NCBI GenBank assembly: GCA_029783825.1
Contig: JAREIK010016290.1
Span: 1-64,000 of the forward strand
Direction of reading: 5' to 3'
Length of the DNA stretch: 64,000 nucleotides
Origin: Sapria himalayana
Lineage: Eukaryota; Streptophyta; Magnoliopsida; Malpighiales; Rafflesiaceae
Of this stretch, positions 11,949 through 26,707 are shown one piece after another; position 1 is the stretch's first letter; each line of letters opens with the position of its first letter. The notes under the pieces are model-generated. The model worked only from the letters and a program-made list of their open reading frames with translations. It made no database searches and was not told the origin of the DNA. The translations under genes were made by a program, and so were the position numbers.

Positions 11949-14628
11949 ATTAAAATTATTCATTATAATTTTAATTTTTATTTTAATTATTTATCAGTTT
12001 ATTTTTATAGAAATATTAATTACAAAATAAATTATTAGTGAGACAGATCTAAATTCAATTAAACCGGTATATCCTAAATAATAAAGAATAAATCTCATTT
12101 TTTTGCATTTTAATTTTAAATATTCAAATTTAATTATTTATTTGTTTATTTTTATATAAATATTAATTACAAGATAAATTATGAGTTACACAAATATAAT
12201 TTATATAAATTATTTTTTATCAAAAGAAAATAGATAAACTTTTTAAATGAAAAAAAAATTCAAAACAAAAAATTATTATATAGTAATATATTTTGCTTTG
12301 CATCTGAATTATTTTAGGTTTTGTAATTATATTATAATTGATATCTATCTTATTAATAATAGATTATTAATTTATTTTTTGATCATTATTAGAATATTTA
12401 TCAATAAAATAGATTATATTAAATTGATATGATATATAAATATAATGATTATTATAACTAAATATTAAATTCACTTTTGAAAAAAAATTAAAAATTATTA
12501 TATTTTCTAAGGTTATAAACTTTGAAAATATCAAAAAATAATAAAAAATAATTTATTTTTTTATTTTTTAAATAAAACCTATAAACTACTAAATGCATAC
12601 ACAGTTAAATATGTTAACTCCTAGACCCCTTAATGCCTAAATACAATAACCATTAAACCTATATATAATACATAATAAATAATAAATCATATTTTTATTT
12701 TTATTTATTATAATTTTAAATATTCATTTTAATTATTTATTAGTTTATTCTTATAGAAATATTTATTACAAAATAAATTATGAGTGCGACAAATATAATT
12801 TAAATAATTTATTTTTTATGAAATAATATATATACACATATAAAAGAAGTAAAAATTTAAAAATTTAAAATTATTAATAGTGATATATTTTACTTTAATT
12901 TTGAATCAATTTGGGTTTTGTAAATATTTTTTAATTAATTTCTATCTTTTTATTAATAGTTTTTAATTTAATTTTTGATCATTATTATAATATCTATCAA
13001 TAAAATTATTTATATTTAATTTATATGATATATAATTATTAATATTATTATAACTAAAATATTATATTTACATTTAAAAAAATTTTAAATATTATTATAT
13101 TTTCAAAGGTTATAACCTATGAAAATGAGAAAAAATTATAAATTTTTTTTATTTTATTGTTTAAATAAAACCTATAAACCACTAAATGCCTAAAAACATA
13201 AATCGCTATATTTTGAAATGACAAAACATCTAAATACTTAAACCATTAAACTGATATTCATTAATAATAAATCATAAATTTCATTTTAATTTTTATTCCT
13301 TTTAATTTAGAATTTTTATTTTAAATATTTATAAGTTTATTTTTATAGAAATATTAATTACAAATTAAATTTTTAGTGAGACAGATATAATTAAAATTAA
13401 ACTGGTATACCCTAAATAATAAAGAATAAATCTCATTTTTTGAATTATAATTTTAAATATTCATTTTAATTATTTATTTGTTTATTTTTATATAAATATT
13501 AATTAAAAAATAAATTATTAGTTAGACAAATATAATTTATATAAATTATTTTTCATCAAAAAAAATATAGATAAACTTATTAAAAGAAAAAAAAATTAAA
13601 AAGCAAAAAATTATTATATAGTAATATAATTTGCTTTGCTTCTGAATCATTATAGGTTTTGTAATTATATTTTAATTGATATCTATCTTATTAATAATAG
13701 ATTATTAATTTATTTTTTGATCATTATTAGAATATTTATCAATAATATTATTTATATTGAATTTATATAATATATAAATATAATGATTATTATAACTAAA
13801 TATTGAATTCACATTTGAAAACAATTTAAAAATTATTATATTTTCAAAGGTTATAACCTTTAAAAATATCAAAAAATAATAAAAATAAAATTTTGTTATT
13901 TTAATTTTTAAATAAAACCTATAAACCACTAAATGCATACACAGTTAAATCAGTAAAGCCTTAAAGCTCGTAATGCATAAATACATAAACCATTAAACTG
14001 CTATATACTACTTAATAATTAAGAAATCTAATTTTTATTTCAATTTATTATAATTTTAAATATTCATTTTAATTATTTATTAGTTTTTTTATATAAATTT
14101 TTATTACAAAATAAATTATGAGTGCGACAAATATAATTTAAATAATTTATTTTTAATAAAAAGAATATATACGCTTATAGAAGAAGTACAAATTTAAAAA
14201 TTAAAAATTATTATCTAATAATATTTTTTACAATAATTTTGAATCAATTTGGGTTTTGTAAATATTTTTTAATTAATATCTATCTTATTATTAGTAGTTT
14301 ATTAATTTAATTTTTGATCATTATTATAATATCTAATAATAAAATTGTTTATATTGAATTTATATGATATATATTTATTAAAATTATTATAACTAAATAT
14401 TGTATTCACATTTCAAAAAATTTTAAATATTATTATATTTTCAAAGGTTATAACCTATGAAAATGACACAAAATTACAAATTATTTTTTGTAATTTTATT
14501 GTTTAAATAAAACCTATAAACCACTAAATGCCTAATAACATGAATCGCTAAACACCTATACAGCAAAACCTTTAACTACTTAAACTATTAAATTGGTATA
14601 CATTAATAATAAAACATAAATTTCATTT
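11949..14628 (-). repeat. Satellite array, inverted block (right part)
   Basis: Four reverse-oriented monomers, with palindromes near 12513, 13110, 13850 and 14450. D- and C-type sequence is recognisable, for example the reverse form of ATTCAGAAGCAAAGCAAAATA near 12300 and 13630. The orientation switches back to forward at about 14628, where the reverse body (TTTCATTTTAATA) abuts forward TTTTTGTTTTTAAAATTTTG. Only AT-rich accidental frames are present. Confidence 0.88.
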
Positions 14629-15569
14629 TAATAAAATTTTTGTTTTTAAAATTTTGCCTCTTTTTATAAGCACATATATTTTTTTGATAAATAATAAATT
14701 ATTTAAAATAGATCTGTCTCACTAATAATTTATTTTGTAATTAATATTTCTATAAAAATAAATTGATAAATAATTAATATAAAAATTTAAAATTACATTT
14801 AATAAAAATTAAAATGAGATTTATGATTTATTATTAATGTATACCAATTTAATAGTTTAAGTATTTATAAGTTTTGTCATTTATGAGTTTAGCGATTTAT
14901 GTTTTTAGGCATTTAGTGGTTTATAGGTTTTATTTAAACAATAAAATAACAAAAAAAAATTTGTAATTTTTTGTCATTTTCATAGGTTATAAACTTTGAG
15001 AATATAATAATAATTAAAATTTTTTCAAATGTGAATACCATAAAACTTATAATAATTTTAATAATTATATATCATATAAATTCAATATAAACAAATTTAT
15101 TGATAGATATTATAATAATGATCAAAAATTAAATTAATAAAGTATTAATAATAAGATAGATATTAAATAAAAAATATTTAGAAAACCCAAATTGATTCAA
15201 AATTAAAGTAAAAAATATTACTGGATAATAATTTTTAATTTTTTAAATTTTACTTCTTTTTTAAGCGTATATATTTTTTTGATTAAAAATAAATTATTTA
15301 AATTATATTTGTCGCACTAACAATTTATTTTGTAATAAATATTTATATAAAATAAACTTATAAATATTTAAAATGAATATTAAAAATAATTATAAATTAT
15401 AATAAAAATTAGATTTCTTATATTAAGTAGTATATAGCAGCTTAATGGTTTATGTATTTAGGCATTACGGGCCTTAGTATATTACTGATTTTACTATGTA
15501 TGCATTTAGTTGTTTATAGGTTTTATTTAAAAATTAAAATAAGAAAATATTTATTTTTATTATTTTTTG

Positions 15570-15601
15570 ATATTTTCAAAGGTTATAACCTTTGAAAATA
15601 T
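15570..15601. repeat. Perfect 32-bp palindrome, representative of the monomer dyad
   Basis: Half-site ATATTTTCAAAGGTTA is followed directly by its exact reverse complement, with no spacer. Perfect or near-perfect forms lie at the same place in most of the roughly 85 monomers (about 4869, 7880, 16322, 22632, 28168, 39054, 51580 and 62077 are examples). In an otherwise drifting AT-rich sequence this is the most GC-containing and most recurrent element of the monomer. A cruciform or a dimeric protein site is possible. Neither is shown. Confidence 0.9.
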
Positions 15602-18600
15602 AATAATATTTAAATTTTTTTCAAATGTGAATTCATTATTTATTATAATAATCATTATATTTATATATCATATAAATTCAATATAAATATTATTATTGAT
15701 AAATATTCTAAAAATGATCAAAAAATAAATTAATAATCTATTATTAATATGATAGCTATCAATTAAAATATATTAAAAAAATCTAAAAAGATTCAGAAGA
15801 ATTCAAATTATATTACTATATAATAATTTATTATTTTAAAATTTTTTTTTCTTTTAAAAAGTTTATCTATATTTTTTTGATGAAAATTAATTTATATTAA
15901 TTATATTTGTCTAACTCATAATTTATTTCTTAATTAATATTTATATAAAAATAAACAAATAAATAATTAAAATGAATATTTAAAATTATAATGAAAAAAA
16001 TAATATTGAGATTTATTCTTTATTATTTTGGATATACCAGTCTAATTTAAATTAGATCTATCTCACTAATAATTTATTTTGTAATTAATATTTCTTTAAA
16101 AATAAACTGATAAATAATTAAAATAAAAATTTAAAATTATACTTAATAAAATTAAAATGAGATTTATGAATTATTATTAATGTATACCAGTTTAATATTT
16201 TAAGTATTAAATGTTTTTTCGTTTATGACTTTCGCGATTTATGTATTTAGGCATTTAGTTGTTTATAGATTTTATTTAAACAATTAAATAACAAAAAAAT
16301 AATTTTTTAAATTTTTTCACATTTTCAAAGGTTATAACCTTTGAAAATATAATTATTTTAAAATTTTTTAAAAATTTAACTACAATATTTAGTAATAATA
16401 ATCATTATAATTATATATAATATAAACTAAATATAAACAATTTTATTGATAGATATGATATCAATTATCAAATAATAAATTAATATGCTATTATTAATAT
16501 GATATATATAAATTAAAATATAATTGCAAAACCTAAAAATATTCAAAATCCAAGTAAAATTAATTACTAAATAATAATTTTTTTTTGTTTTTTCTTCTTT
16601 TTATAAGCTTATATTTTTTTGATGAAAAATATATTATTTAAATTATATTTGTATCAGTCATAATTTATTTTGTAATTAATATTTTAATAAATTATTTAAA
16701 TTATATTTAAGGTTTACGAGTTTAAAGGTTTAAGTATTTAGGGGCTTTTATATTTAGGAGTTTAGAGGTTTAAGTGTTTAGGCATTTAGTGGTTTATAAG
16801 TTGTATTTAAACAATGATATAACAAAAAATTTATTTTTATTATTTTTTTTTAATTTTTGAAGGTAATAACCTTTGAAAATATATAAATTTAAAAATTCTT
16901 TTAAACTGTAAATTTAATATTTAGTTATAATAATCTTAATAATTATAAGTCATTTAAATTCAATATAAATAATTACATTACTAGATATTATAATAATGAT
17001 CAAAAAAATTTAATAAACTATTATTAATAAGATAGATATTATTTAAAATATATTTGCAAAATCTAAATTTATTCAAAATCAAATTAAAATATATTACTTA
17101 ATAATAATTATTTAATGTTTTGCTTTTTTTATAACTTTATATTTTTGTTATTATAAATAAATTATTTAAATTAATTTGTCTTACTCATAATTTATTTTTT
17201 AATTTATAATTCTATAATAATAAACTAATAAATAATTAAAATAATTTTTAAAATTATAATGAATACAAATAAAATTGAGATTTATTATTTATTATTGAGG
17301 ATATACCAGTTTAATGGTTTAAGTATTTAGGTTTTTTTTGGTTTAGGAATTTAGTGATTTAATTGTTTAGACCTTTAGTGATTTATAGTTTTTATTTAAA
17401 GAATGAAAAAACAAAAAATTAAATTTTTTGATTTTTTTTAATTTTTGAAGGTTATAACCTATGAAAATATAATAATTTTAAATTTTTTTAAATGTGAATA
17501 TAATATTTAGTAATAATAATCTTAATAATTATATATAATGTAAACTCAATATAAATAATTTTATTGATAAATATTATAATAATGATCAATAAATAAATTA
17601 ATAAACGAGTATTTATAAGAATGATATAAATTAAAATATAATTGTAAAATCTAAAATGATTCAAAATCAAAATAATCTATATTACTAAATAATAATTATT
17701 TATATTTAAAAATTTGCCTTTTTTTATTAGCATTTTTTTAATGAAAAATAAAATATTTAAACTATATGTCGCACTAATAATTTATTTTGTAATTAATATT
17801 TCTATAAAAATAAACTGATAAATAATTAAAGTGAATATTTAAAATTATAATGAATACTAATAAAAATTAGATTTATGATTTATTATTTGGACTAAACTAA
17901 TTTAATGTTTTAAGTATTTATGGGCTTCGGGGTTTAGGTGTTTAGTCATTTTAGAATTTAGTCATTTAGTGGTTTATAGGTTTTATATAAAAAATAAAAT
18001 AATAAAAAATTTATTTTTGTTTTTTTTTCTCATTTTTGAATGTTATAACCTTTGAAAATATAATAATTTATAATTTTTTTTGAAAAGCAATTATACTATG
18101 AAGTTATAATAATCATAATAATTATATATCATATAAATTCAATATAAACTATTTTATTGATATATATTATAATAATGATCATATAAAAGCAATAAAAAAT
18201 TATTAATAAGATAAATATTGTTTAAAATATATTTTCAAAACCTAAAATGATTCAAAATCAAAGTGAAATATTTTACGAAATATTAATTTTAAATTTTTTA
18301 ATTTTTGTATCCATTTATAAGCCTATATAGTTTTTGATGAAAAATAAAATATTTAAATTATATTTGTCTCACTAATAATTAAATTTTTAATTTATATTTC
18401 TATAAAAATAAACATATAAATAATTAAAATGTAAATTTTAAATTGTAATGAATACTAATAAAAATGAGATTTATGATTTATTATTTAGGGTATAACTATT
18501 TAATTAATTAAGTTTTTTGTAGTTTTGGGGTTAATGAGTTTATTGATTTATATGTTTACACATTTAGGTGTTTATAGGTTTTATTTAATCAAAGAAAAAA

Positions 18601-21600
18601 CAAAAAAATTATTTTTATGAATTTTTGTGATTTTCAAATGTTATAACCTTTAAAAATATAACAATTTTTTAATAGTTATAAAATATGAATATAATACTTA
18701 GTTATAATAATCTTAAAAATTATATTTGTTGTAAATTCAATATGAAAAAATTTATTAATATATATTATTATAATGATCTAAATATAAAATAATAAACTAT
18801 TATTAATAAGATAGATATTAATTAAAATATATTTACCGAAACCAAAATAATTCAAAATCAAAGTATATTATATTACTAAATAAAATTTTAAAATTTTGAA
18901 ATTTTGTTTATTTTTATTAGCTTATTTTTTTTAATAAAAAATAATTTATTTAAATTATATATGTCTCACTCATTATTTAATTTGTAAATAATATTTCTAT
19001 AAAAATAAATTAAAAAATAATTAAAATGAATATTTAAAATTATATTGAATATACATAAAAATGAGATTTATTTTTTATTATTTAGGTTATATAGGTTTAA
19101 TGGTTTAAGTATTTTGGGGTTTAGGTGTCTAGAGATTTAAATGTTTAGGCATTTAGTGGTTTATAAGTTTTATTTAAATAATAAAATAATCTTAATAATT
19201 ATAAGACATTTAAATTGAATATAAGTAATTTTATTGTTATATATTATAAAAATGAAAAATAATAAATTAATAAACTTTTATTAATAAGATTGATAGCAAT
19301 TAAAATATAATTGCAAAACCTATATATAATGATTCAAAATCAAAGTAAAATATATTATTAAATAATACTTTTTTGTTTTTAAATTTTTACTTCTTTTTAT
19401 AAGCTTATATTTTTTCATTGATTAAAAATAAATTATTAAAATTATATTTTTCTAACTCATTATTTATTTTGTAATTAATATTTATATAAAATATAAACTA
19501 ATAAATAATTAAAATGAATATTTAAAATTATAATGAATACAAATTAAAATGAGATTTATGATTTATTATATGTGGTATACTTGTTTAATGGTTTAATTAT
19601 TTAGGAGTTTTGTCATTTAGGAATTTATCAATTTATGTTTTTAGGCATTTAGTGGTTTATAGGTTTTATTTATATAATAAAAATAAACAATTTTTTATTT
19701 AGATTTTTTCTGATTTTCAAATGTTATAACCATTAAAAATAAATTAATATTTAAAATTTTTTGAAATGTGAATATAATATTTAGTTATAATAATATTAAT
19801 TATTATATATGATATAATACAATATAAATAATTTTATTGATAGATATAATAATAATGATAAAAAATTAAATTAATAAACTATTAATAATATGATAGATAT
19901 TAATTAAAAAATATTTAAATACCCAAATTGATTCAAAATTAAAGTATAATATATTACTGGATAATAATTTTTAATTTTTAAATTTGTACTTCTTTTATAA
20001 GCGTATATATATTTTTGATTAAAAATAAATTATTTAAATTATATGTGACGCACTCATAATTTATTGTGTAATAAAAATTTCTATAAAAATAAACTAATAA
20101 ATAATTAAAATGAATATTTAAAATAAAAATAAATTGAAATATAAATTCAATTTATTAAGTAGTATATATCGGTTTAATGGTTTATGTATTTATGTATTAC
20201 GAGGTTTAGGAGTTTACTGATATAACTGTGTATGCATTAAGTGGTTTATAGGTTTTATTTAAAAAATAAAATAACATAAAATTTATTTTTATTATTTTTT
20301 CATATTTCCAAAGGTTATAACCTTGAAAATATAATAATTTTGTAATTTTTTTCAAATGTGAATTCAATATTTAGTTATAATAATCATTATATTTATATAT
20401 CATATAAATTCAATATAAACAATTTTATTGATAAATATTCTAATAATGATCAAAAAATAAATTAATAAATAATTATTAATAAGATAGATATCAATTAAAA
20501 TATAATTACAAAATCTAAAATGAATCAAAAGAGAGCAAAATATATTACTATATAAAAAATTTTAGTTTTAAAATTTTTTATTCTTTTTATAAGTTTATCT
20601 ATATTTTTTGATCAAAAATAATTTATATAAATTATATTTGTCTAACTCATAATTTATTTTGTAATTAATATTTATATAACAATAAACAAATAAATAATTA
20701 AAATGAATATTTAAAATTATAAGGAAAAAAATAATTTTGATATTTATTATTTATTATTTAGGGTTACCGGTTTAAAAGAATTATTATTTATTATTTAGGG
20801 TTTTAGAGATTTAAGAGTTATTAAATTAAGTGTTTAGGCATTTAGTGGTTTATAGGTTTTATTTAAATAATAAATTTCAAAAAAAAATTATTTTTTATTT
20901 TTTCACATTTTCAAAGGTTATAAACTTTAAAAATGTAATAATTTTAAAATTTTTTTCAAAAGTGAATTCAATATTTAGTTATAATAATCATTATATTTAT
21001 ATATCATATAAATTCAATATAAACAATTTTATTGATATATATTTTAATAATGATCAAAAAATAAATTAATAATCTATTATTAATAAGATAGTTATCAATT
21101 AAAATATAATTACAAACCAATAATTATTCAGAAGCATAGCAAATTATATTATTATATAATAATTTTCTGTTTTTAATTTTTTTTTCTTTTAATAAGTTTA
21201 TCTATATTTTTTTTATAAAAAATAATTTATATAAATTATAATTGTCTAACTCATAATTTATTTTGTAATTAATATTTATATAAAAATAAACAAATAAATA
21301 ATTAAAATGAATATTTAAAATTATAATGAAAAAAATAAAAATCAGATTTATTGTTTATTATTTCGGATATATCTGATTAAAAAAATTATCTATTTAGGGT
21401 TTTCGAGATTTAGAAGTTATTCATTTAAGTATTTAGGCATTTAGTGGTTTATAGGTTTTATTTAAACAATGAAATAACAAATAAATTATCTTTGATATTT
21501 TTTCAAAATTTCAAAGATTATAACCTTTGAAAATATAATAATTTTCAAATTTTTTAAAAAAAGTGAATACAATATTTAGTAATAATAATAATTATAACAA

Positions 21601-22631
21601 TATATAATATAAACGAAATATAAACAATTTTATTGATATATATTATATCAATTATCAAAAAATAAATTAATAAACTATTATTAATATAATAGATATAAAT
21701 TAAAATTTAATTACAAAAACTAAAATGATTCAAAATCAAAGTAAATTTATTACTAAATAATACTTTTTTTTTTAAAATTTTGCCTCATCTAATAAGATTA
21801 TATTTTTTTGATAAAAAATAAATTATTTAAATTATATTTGTATAACTCATAATTTATTTTGTAATTAATATTTCAATAAATTATTAAAATTATATTTAAG
21901 GTTTACGAGTTTAAAGGTTTAATTATTTTGAGGCTTCGGGGTTTAGGAGTTTAGAGATTTATGTGTTTAGGTATTTAATGGTTTATAAGTTTTATTTAAA
22001 CAATGATATAACAAAAAATTTATTTTTTGTTATTTTTTCTCATTTTTAAGGTTATAACCTTTGAAAATATAACAATTTTTAAATTTTTTTTAAATGTGAA
22101 TACTATATTTAGTTTTGATAATATTAATAATTATATATCATATAAATTCAATTTAAACAATTATATAGATAGATAATATATTAATGATCAAAAAAGAAAT
22201 TAATAAACTATTATAAATAAGATAGATATTTTTTAAAATATATTTGCAAAATCTAAATTGTTTCAAAATCAAAGTATTATAAATTACTAAATAATAATGT
22301 TTTTGATGTATTGCTTCTTTTTATATGTTTATATTTTTTGTTCTTAAAAGTATATTATTTAAATTATATTTGACTTACTCATAATTTATTTTCTAATAAA
22401 TATTTCTATAAAAATAAACTAATAAATAATTAAATGAATATTTAAAATTATAATAAATAGAAATAAAAATTAGATTTATTAATTATTATGTACTATATAG
22501 TGGTTTAATGGTTTATGTATTTAGGTATTATGGGGTATAGAAGTATACTGATTTAATTGTGTATGCATTTAGTTGTTTATAGGTTTTATTTAAAAAATAA
22601 AATAACAAAATTTTATTTTTTTTATTTTTTG

Positions 22632-22663
22632 ATATTTTCAAAGGTTATAACCTTTGAAAATAT
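22632..22663. repeat. Perfect 32-bp palindrome (D-type monomer)
   Basis: Same uninterrupted dyad as at 15570-15601, identical over all 32 bases, about 7 kb away in another D-type monomer. Confidence 0.9.
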
Positions 22664-25600
22664 AATAATTTTTAAATTTTTTTTAAAAGCGAATTTAATA
22701 TTTAGGTATAATAATCATTATATTTATATATCATATAAATTCAATATAAACAATTTTAGTGATTAATATTCTAATAATGATCAAAAAAAATTAATAATCT
22801 ATTATTAATAAGATAGATTTTAATTAAAATATAATTACAAAACAATAAATGATCCATAAGCAAACCAAAATATATTTCTATAAAATAATTTTTTGTTTTG
22901 TAATTTTTTTTATTTTAAAAAGTTTATCTATATCTTTTTGATTAAAATAATTTACAAAAATTATATTTGTCTAACTCATAATTTAATTTTTAATTAATAT
23001 TTATATAAAAATAAAGAAATAAATAATTAAAATGAATATTTAAAATTATAATAAAAAAATGAGATTTATTATTTATTATTTTGGGTATACCGGTCTAATT
23101 TAAATTATATCTGTCTCACTAATAATTTATTTTGTAATTAATATTTCTATAAAAATAAACTGAATAAATAAATATAATAAAAATTGAAAACTATACTGAA
23201 TAAAAATTAAAATGATATTTATGATTTATTATTAATGTATACTAGTTTCATGGTTTAAGTATTTAGAGGTTTTGTCTTTTAGTAGTTTAGTGATTTAGGT
23301 TTTTAGGCATTTAGTGGTTTATAGGTTTTATTTAAACAATAAAATAACAAAAAAAAATTAATTTTTTGTCATTTTCATAGGTTATAACCTTTCAAAATAT
23401 AATAATATTTAAATTTTTTTGAAATGTGAATACAATATTTAGTTATAATAAATTTAATAATTATATATCATATAGATTCAATATAAACAATTTTATTGAT
23501 AGATATTATAATAATGATCAAAAATTAAATTAATAAACTATTAATAATTAGATAGATATTCATTAAAAAATTTTTACAAAACCCAAATTGATTCAAAATT
23601 AAAATAAAAAATATTATTGGATAAAAATTTTTAATTTTTAAATTTTTACTTCTTTTATAAGCGTAAATATTTTTTTATTAAAAATAAATTATTTAAATTA
23701 TATTTGTCGCACTCACAATTTATTTTGTAATAAAAATTTATATATAAATAAACTAATAAATAATTAAAATGAATATTTAAAATTATAATAAATTGAAATA
23801 AAAATTAGATTTCTTAATTATTAAGTAGTCTATAGCGGTTTAATGCTTTATGTATTTAGGCATTAGGGGCTTTAAGAGTTTATTAATTTAATTGTGTATG
23901 CATTTAGTGGTTTATAAGTTTTATTTTAAAATTAAAATAACAAAATATTTATTTTTATTATTTTTTTATATTTTCAAAGGTTATTACCTTTGAAAATATA
24001 ATAATTTTTAAATTTTTTTCAAATTTGAATTCAATATTAAGTTATAATTATCATTATATTTATATATCATATAAATTCAATATAAACAAGATTATTGATA
24101 AATATTCTAATAATGATCAAAAAATAAATTAATAATCTATTATTAATAAGATAGATATCAAATAAAATATAATTACAAAACCTATAATGATTCAGAAGCA
24201 AAGCAAATTATATTATAATATAATAATTTTTTGTTTATAATTTTTTTTTCTTTTAATAAGTTTATCTATATTTTTTTGATGAAAAATAATTTATATAAAT
24301 TATATTTGTCTAACTGAAAATTTATTTTTTTAATTAATATTTATATAAAAATAAACAAATTATATAATTAAAATGAATATTTAAAATTATAATAAAAAAA
24401 TGAGATTTATTCTTTATTATTTAGGGTATACCAGTTTAATTTAAATTATATCTGTCTCACTAAAAATTTATTTTGTAATTAATATTTCTATAAAAATAAA
24501 TTGATAAATAATTAAAATAAAAATTTTAAATTATACTGAATAAAAATTAAAAAGATATTTATGAATTATTATTAATGTATACAAGTTTAATATTTTAAGT
24601 ATTTAGAGGTTTTGTCGTTTATGACTTTAGTGATTTATGTTTTTAGGCATTTAGTGGTTTATAAGTTTTGTTTAAAAAAGGAAATTACAAAATATTTATT
24701 TTTGATATTTTTTCACATTTTCAAAGGTTATAACCTTTGACAATATAATAATTTTAAAATTTTTTAAAAATGTGAATACAATATTTAGTAATAATAATCA
24801 TTATAATTATAAATAATATAAACTAAATATAAACAATTTTATTCATAGATATGATATCAATTATCAAAAAATAAATTAATATTTTATTATTATTATGATG
24901 GATATAAATTAAAATATTAATGCAAAACCTAAAATTATTCAAAATCCAAGTAAAATTTATTACTAAATAATAATTTTTGTTTTTTAGTTTTTGCTTCTTT
25001 TTATAAGCTTATATATTTTTTTGATGAAATATAATTTATTTAAATTATATTTGTATCACTAATAATTTATTTTGTAATTAGTATTTTAATAAATTATTTA
25101 AATTATATTTAAGGTTTACGAGTTTAAACGTTTAAGTATTTAGGAGCTTTTGTGTTTAGGAGTTTAGATGTTTAAGTGTTTAGGCATTTAGTGGTTTATA
25201 AGTTTTATTTAAACACTGATATAGCAAAAAATTTATTTATAATATTTTTTCTAATTTGTGAAGATTATATCATTTGAAAATATAATAATTTTTAAATTTT
25301 TTTCAAATGTAAATATAATATTTATTTATAATAATCTTCATAATTATAATTCATTTAAATTCAAAATAAATAATTATATTGCTAGATATTATAATTTTGA
25401 TCAAAAAAATTAATAAAATAGTTATTATTTAAAAAGTAATTGCAAAATCTAAATTTATTCAAATCAAAGTAAAATATATTACTAAATAATAGTTTTTTTT
25501 AATGTTTTGCTTTTTTTATAACTTTATATTTTGTTATTAAAAATAAATTATTTAAATTATATTTGTCTTACTCATAAGTTATTTTGTAATTTATAATTAT

Positions 25601-26671
25601 ATAATAATAAACTACTAAATAATTAAAATGAATATTTAAAATTATAATGAATACAAATAAAATTGAGATTTATTATTTATTATTTAGGATATACCGATTT
25701 AATGGTTTAAGTATTTAGGTGTTTTGTGGTTTAGGAGTTTAGTGATTTAATTGTTTAGACCTTTAGTGATTTATAGTTTTTTTTAAGAATTAAAAAACAC
25801 AAAATTTAATTTTTTGATTTTTTTATAATTTTTGAAGGTTGTAACCTTTGAAAATATAATAATTGTTATTTTTTTTAATGTGAATATAATATTTCGTTAT
25901 AATAATCATAATAATTATATATAATGTAAACTTAATATAAATAATTTTATTGATAGATATTATAATAATGATCAATAAATAAATTAATAAACTTGTATTT
26001 ATAAGAATGATATAAATTAAAATATAATTGTAAAATATAAAATAATTCAAATTCAAAATATGATATATTATTAAATAATAATTTTTTATTTTTAAAATTT
26101 TTCCCCTTTTTATGAGCATTTTTTTGATGAAAAATAAATTATTTTAATTATATATGTCGCACTGATAATTTATTTTGTAATTAATATTTCTATAAAAATA
26201 AACTATAAATAATTAAAATGAATATTTAAAATTATAATGAATACTAATAAAACTGAGATTTATGATTTATTATTTAGACTATACTAATTTAATGTTTTAA
26301 GTATTTATGGGCTTCAAGGTTTAGGAGATTAGTCATTTTAGTATTTTGTCATTTAGTGGTTTATTGGTTTTATATAAAAAATAAAATAAAAAAAATTATT
26401 TTTGTTATTTTTTCTCATTTTTGAAGGTTATAACCTTTGAAAATATAATAATTTTTAACTTTTTTTTGACAAATGAATACAATATGAAGTTATAATAATC
26501 ATAATAATTATATATCATATAAATTCAATATAAACTATTTTATTGATATTTATTAGAATAATGATCATAAAAAAGTAATAACCTATTATTAATAAGATAA
26601 ATATTGTTTAAAATATATTCGCAAAACCTAAAATGACTCAAAATCAAAGTGAAATATTTTACTAAATATTA

Positions 26672-26707
26672 ATTTAAATTTTTAAATTTTTAAATTTTTA
26701 AATTTTT
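26672..26707 (+). repeat. Short 8-bp microsatellite (TTTTTAAA)
   Basis: About four consecutive TTTTTAAA units sit in an H-type monomer. The matching place in sister monomers (about 3384 and 18285) has only one or two units, so this is a local slippage expansion. Confidence 0.7.

Noticed and set aside
17488..17670. Minus-strand Ile/Leu/Tyr-rich frames resembling small membrane proteins (also 2452-2640, 25823-26119, 27035-27262, 59130-59324)
   Set aside because: The apparent hydrophobic segments arise from translating A/T-only sequence. The frames follow repeat identity and not gene structure.
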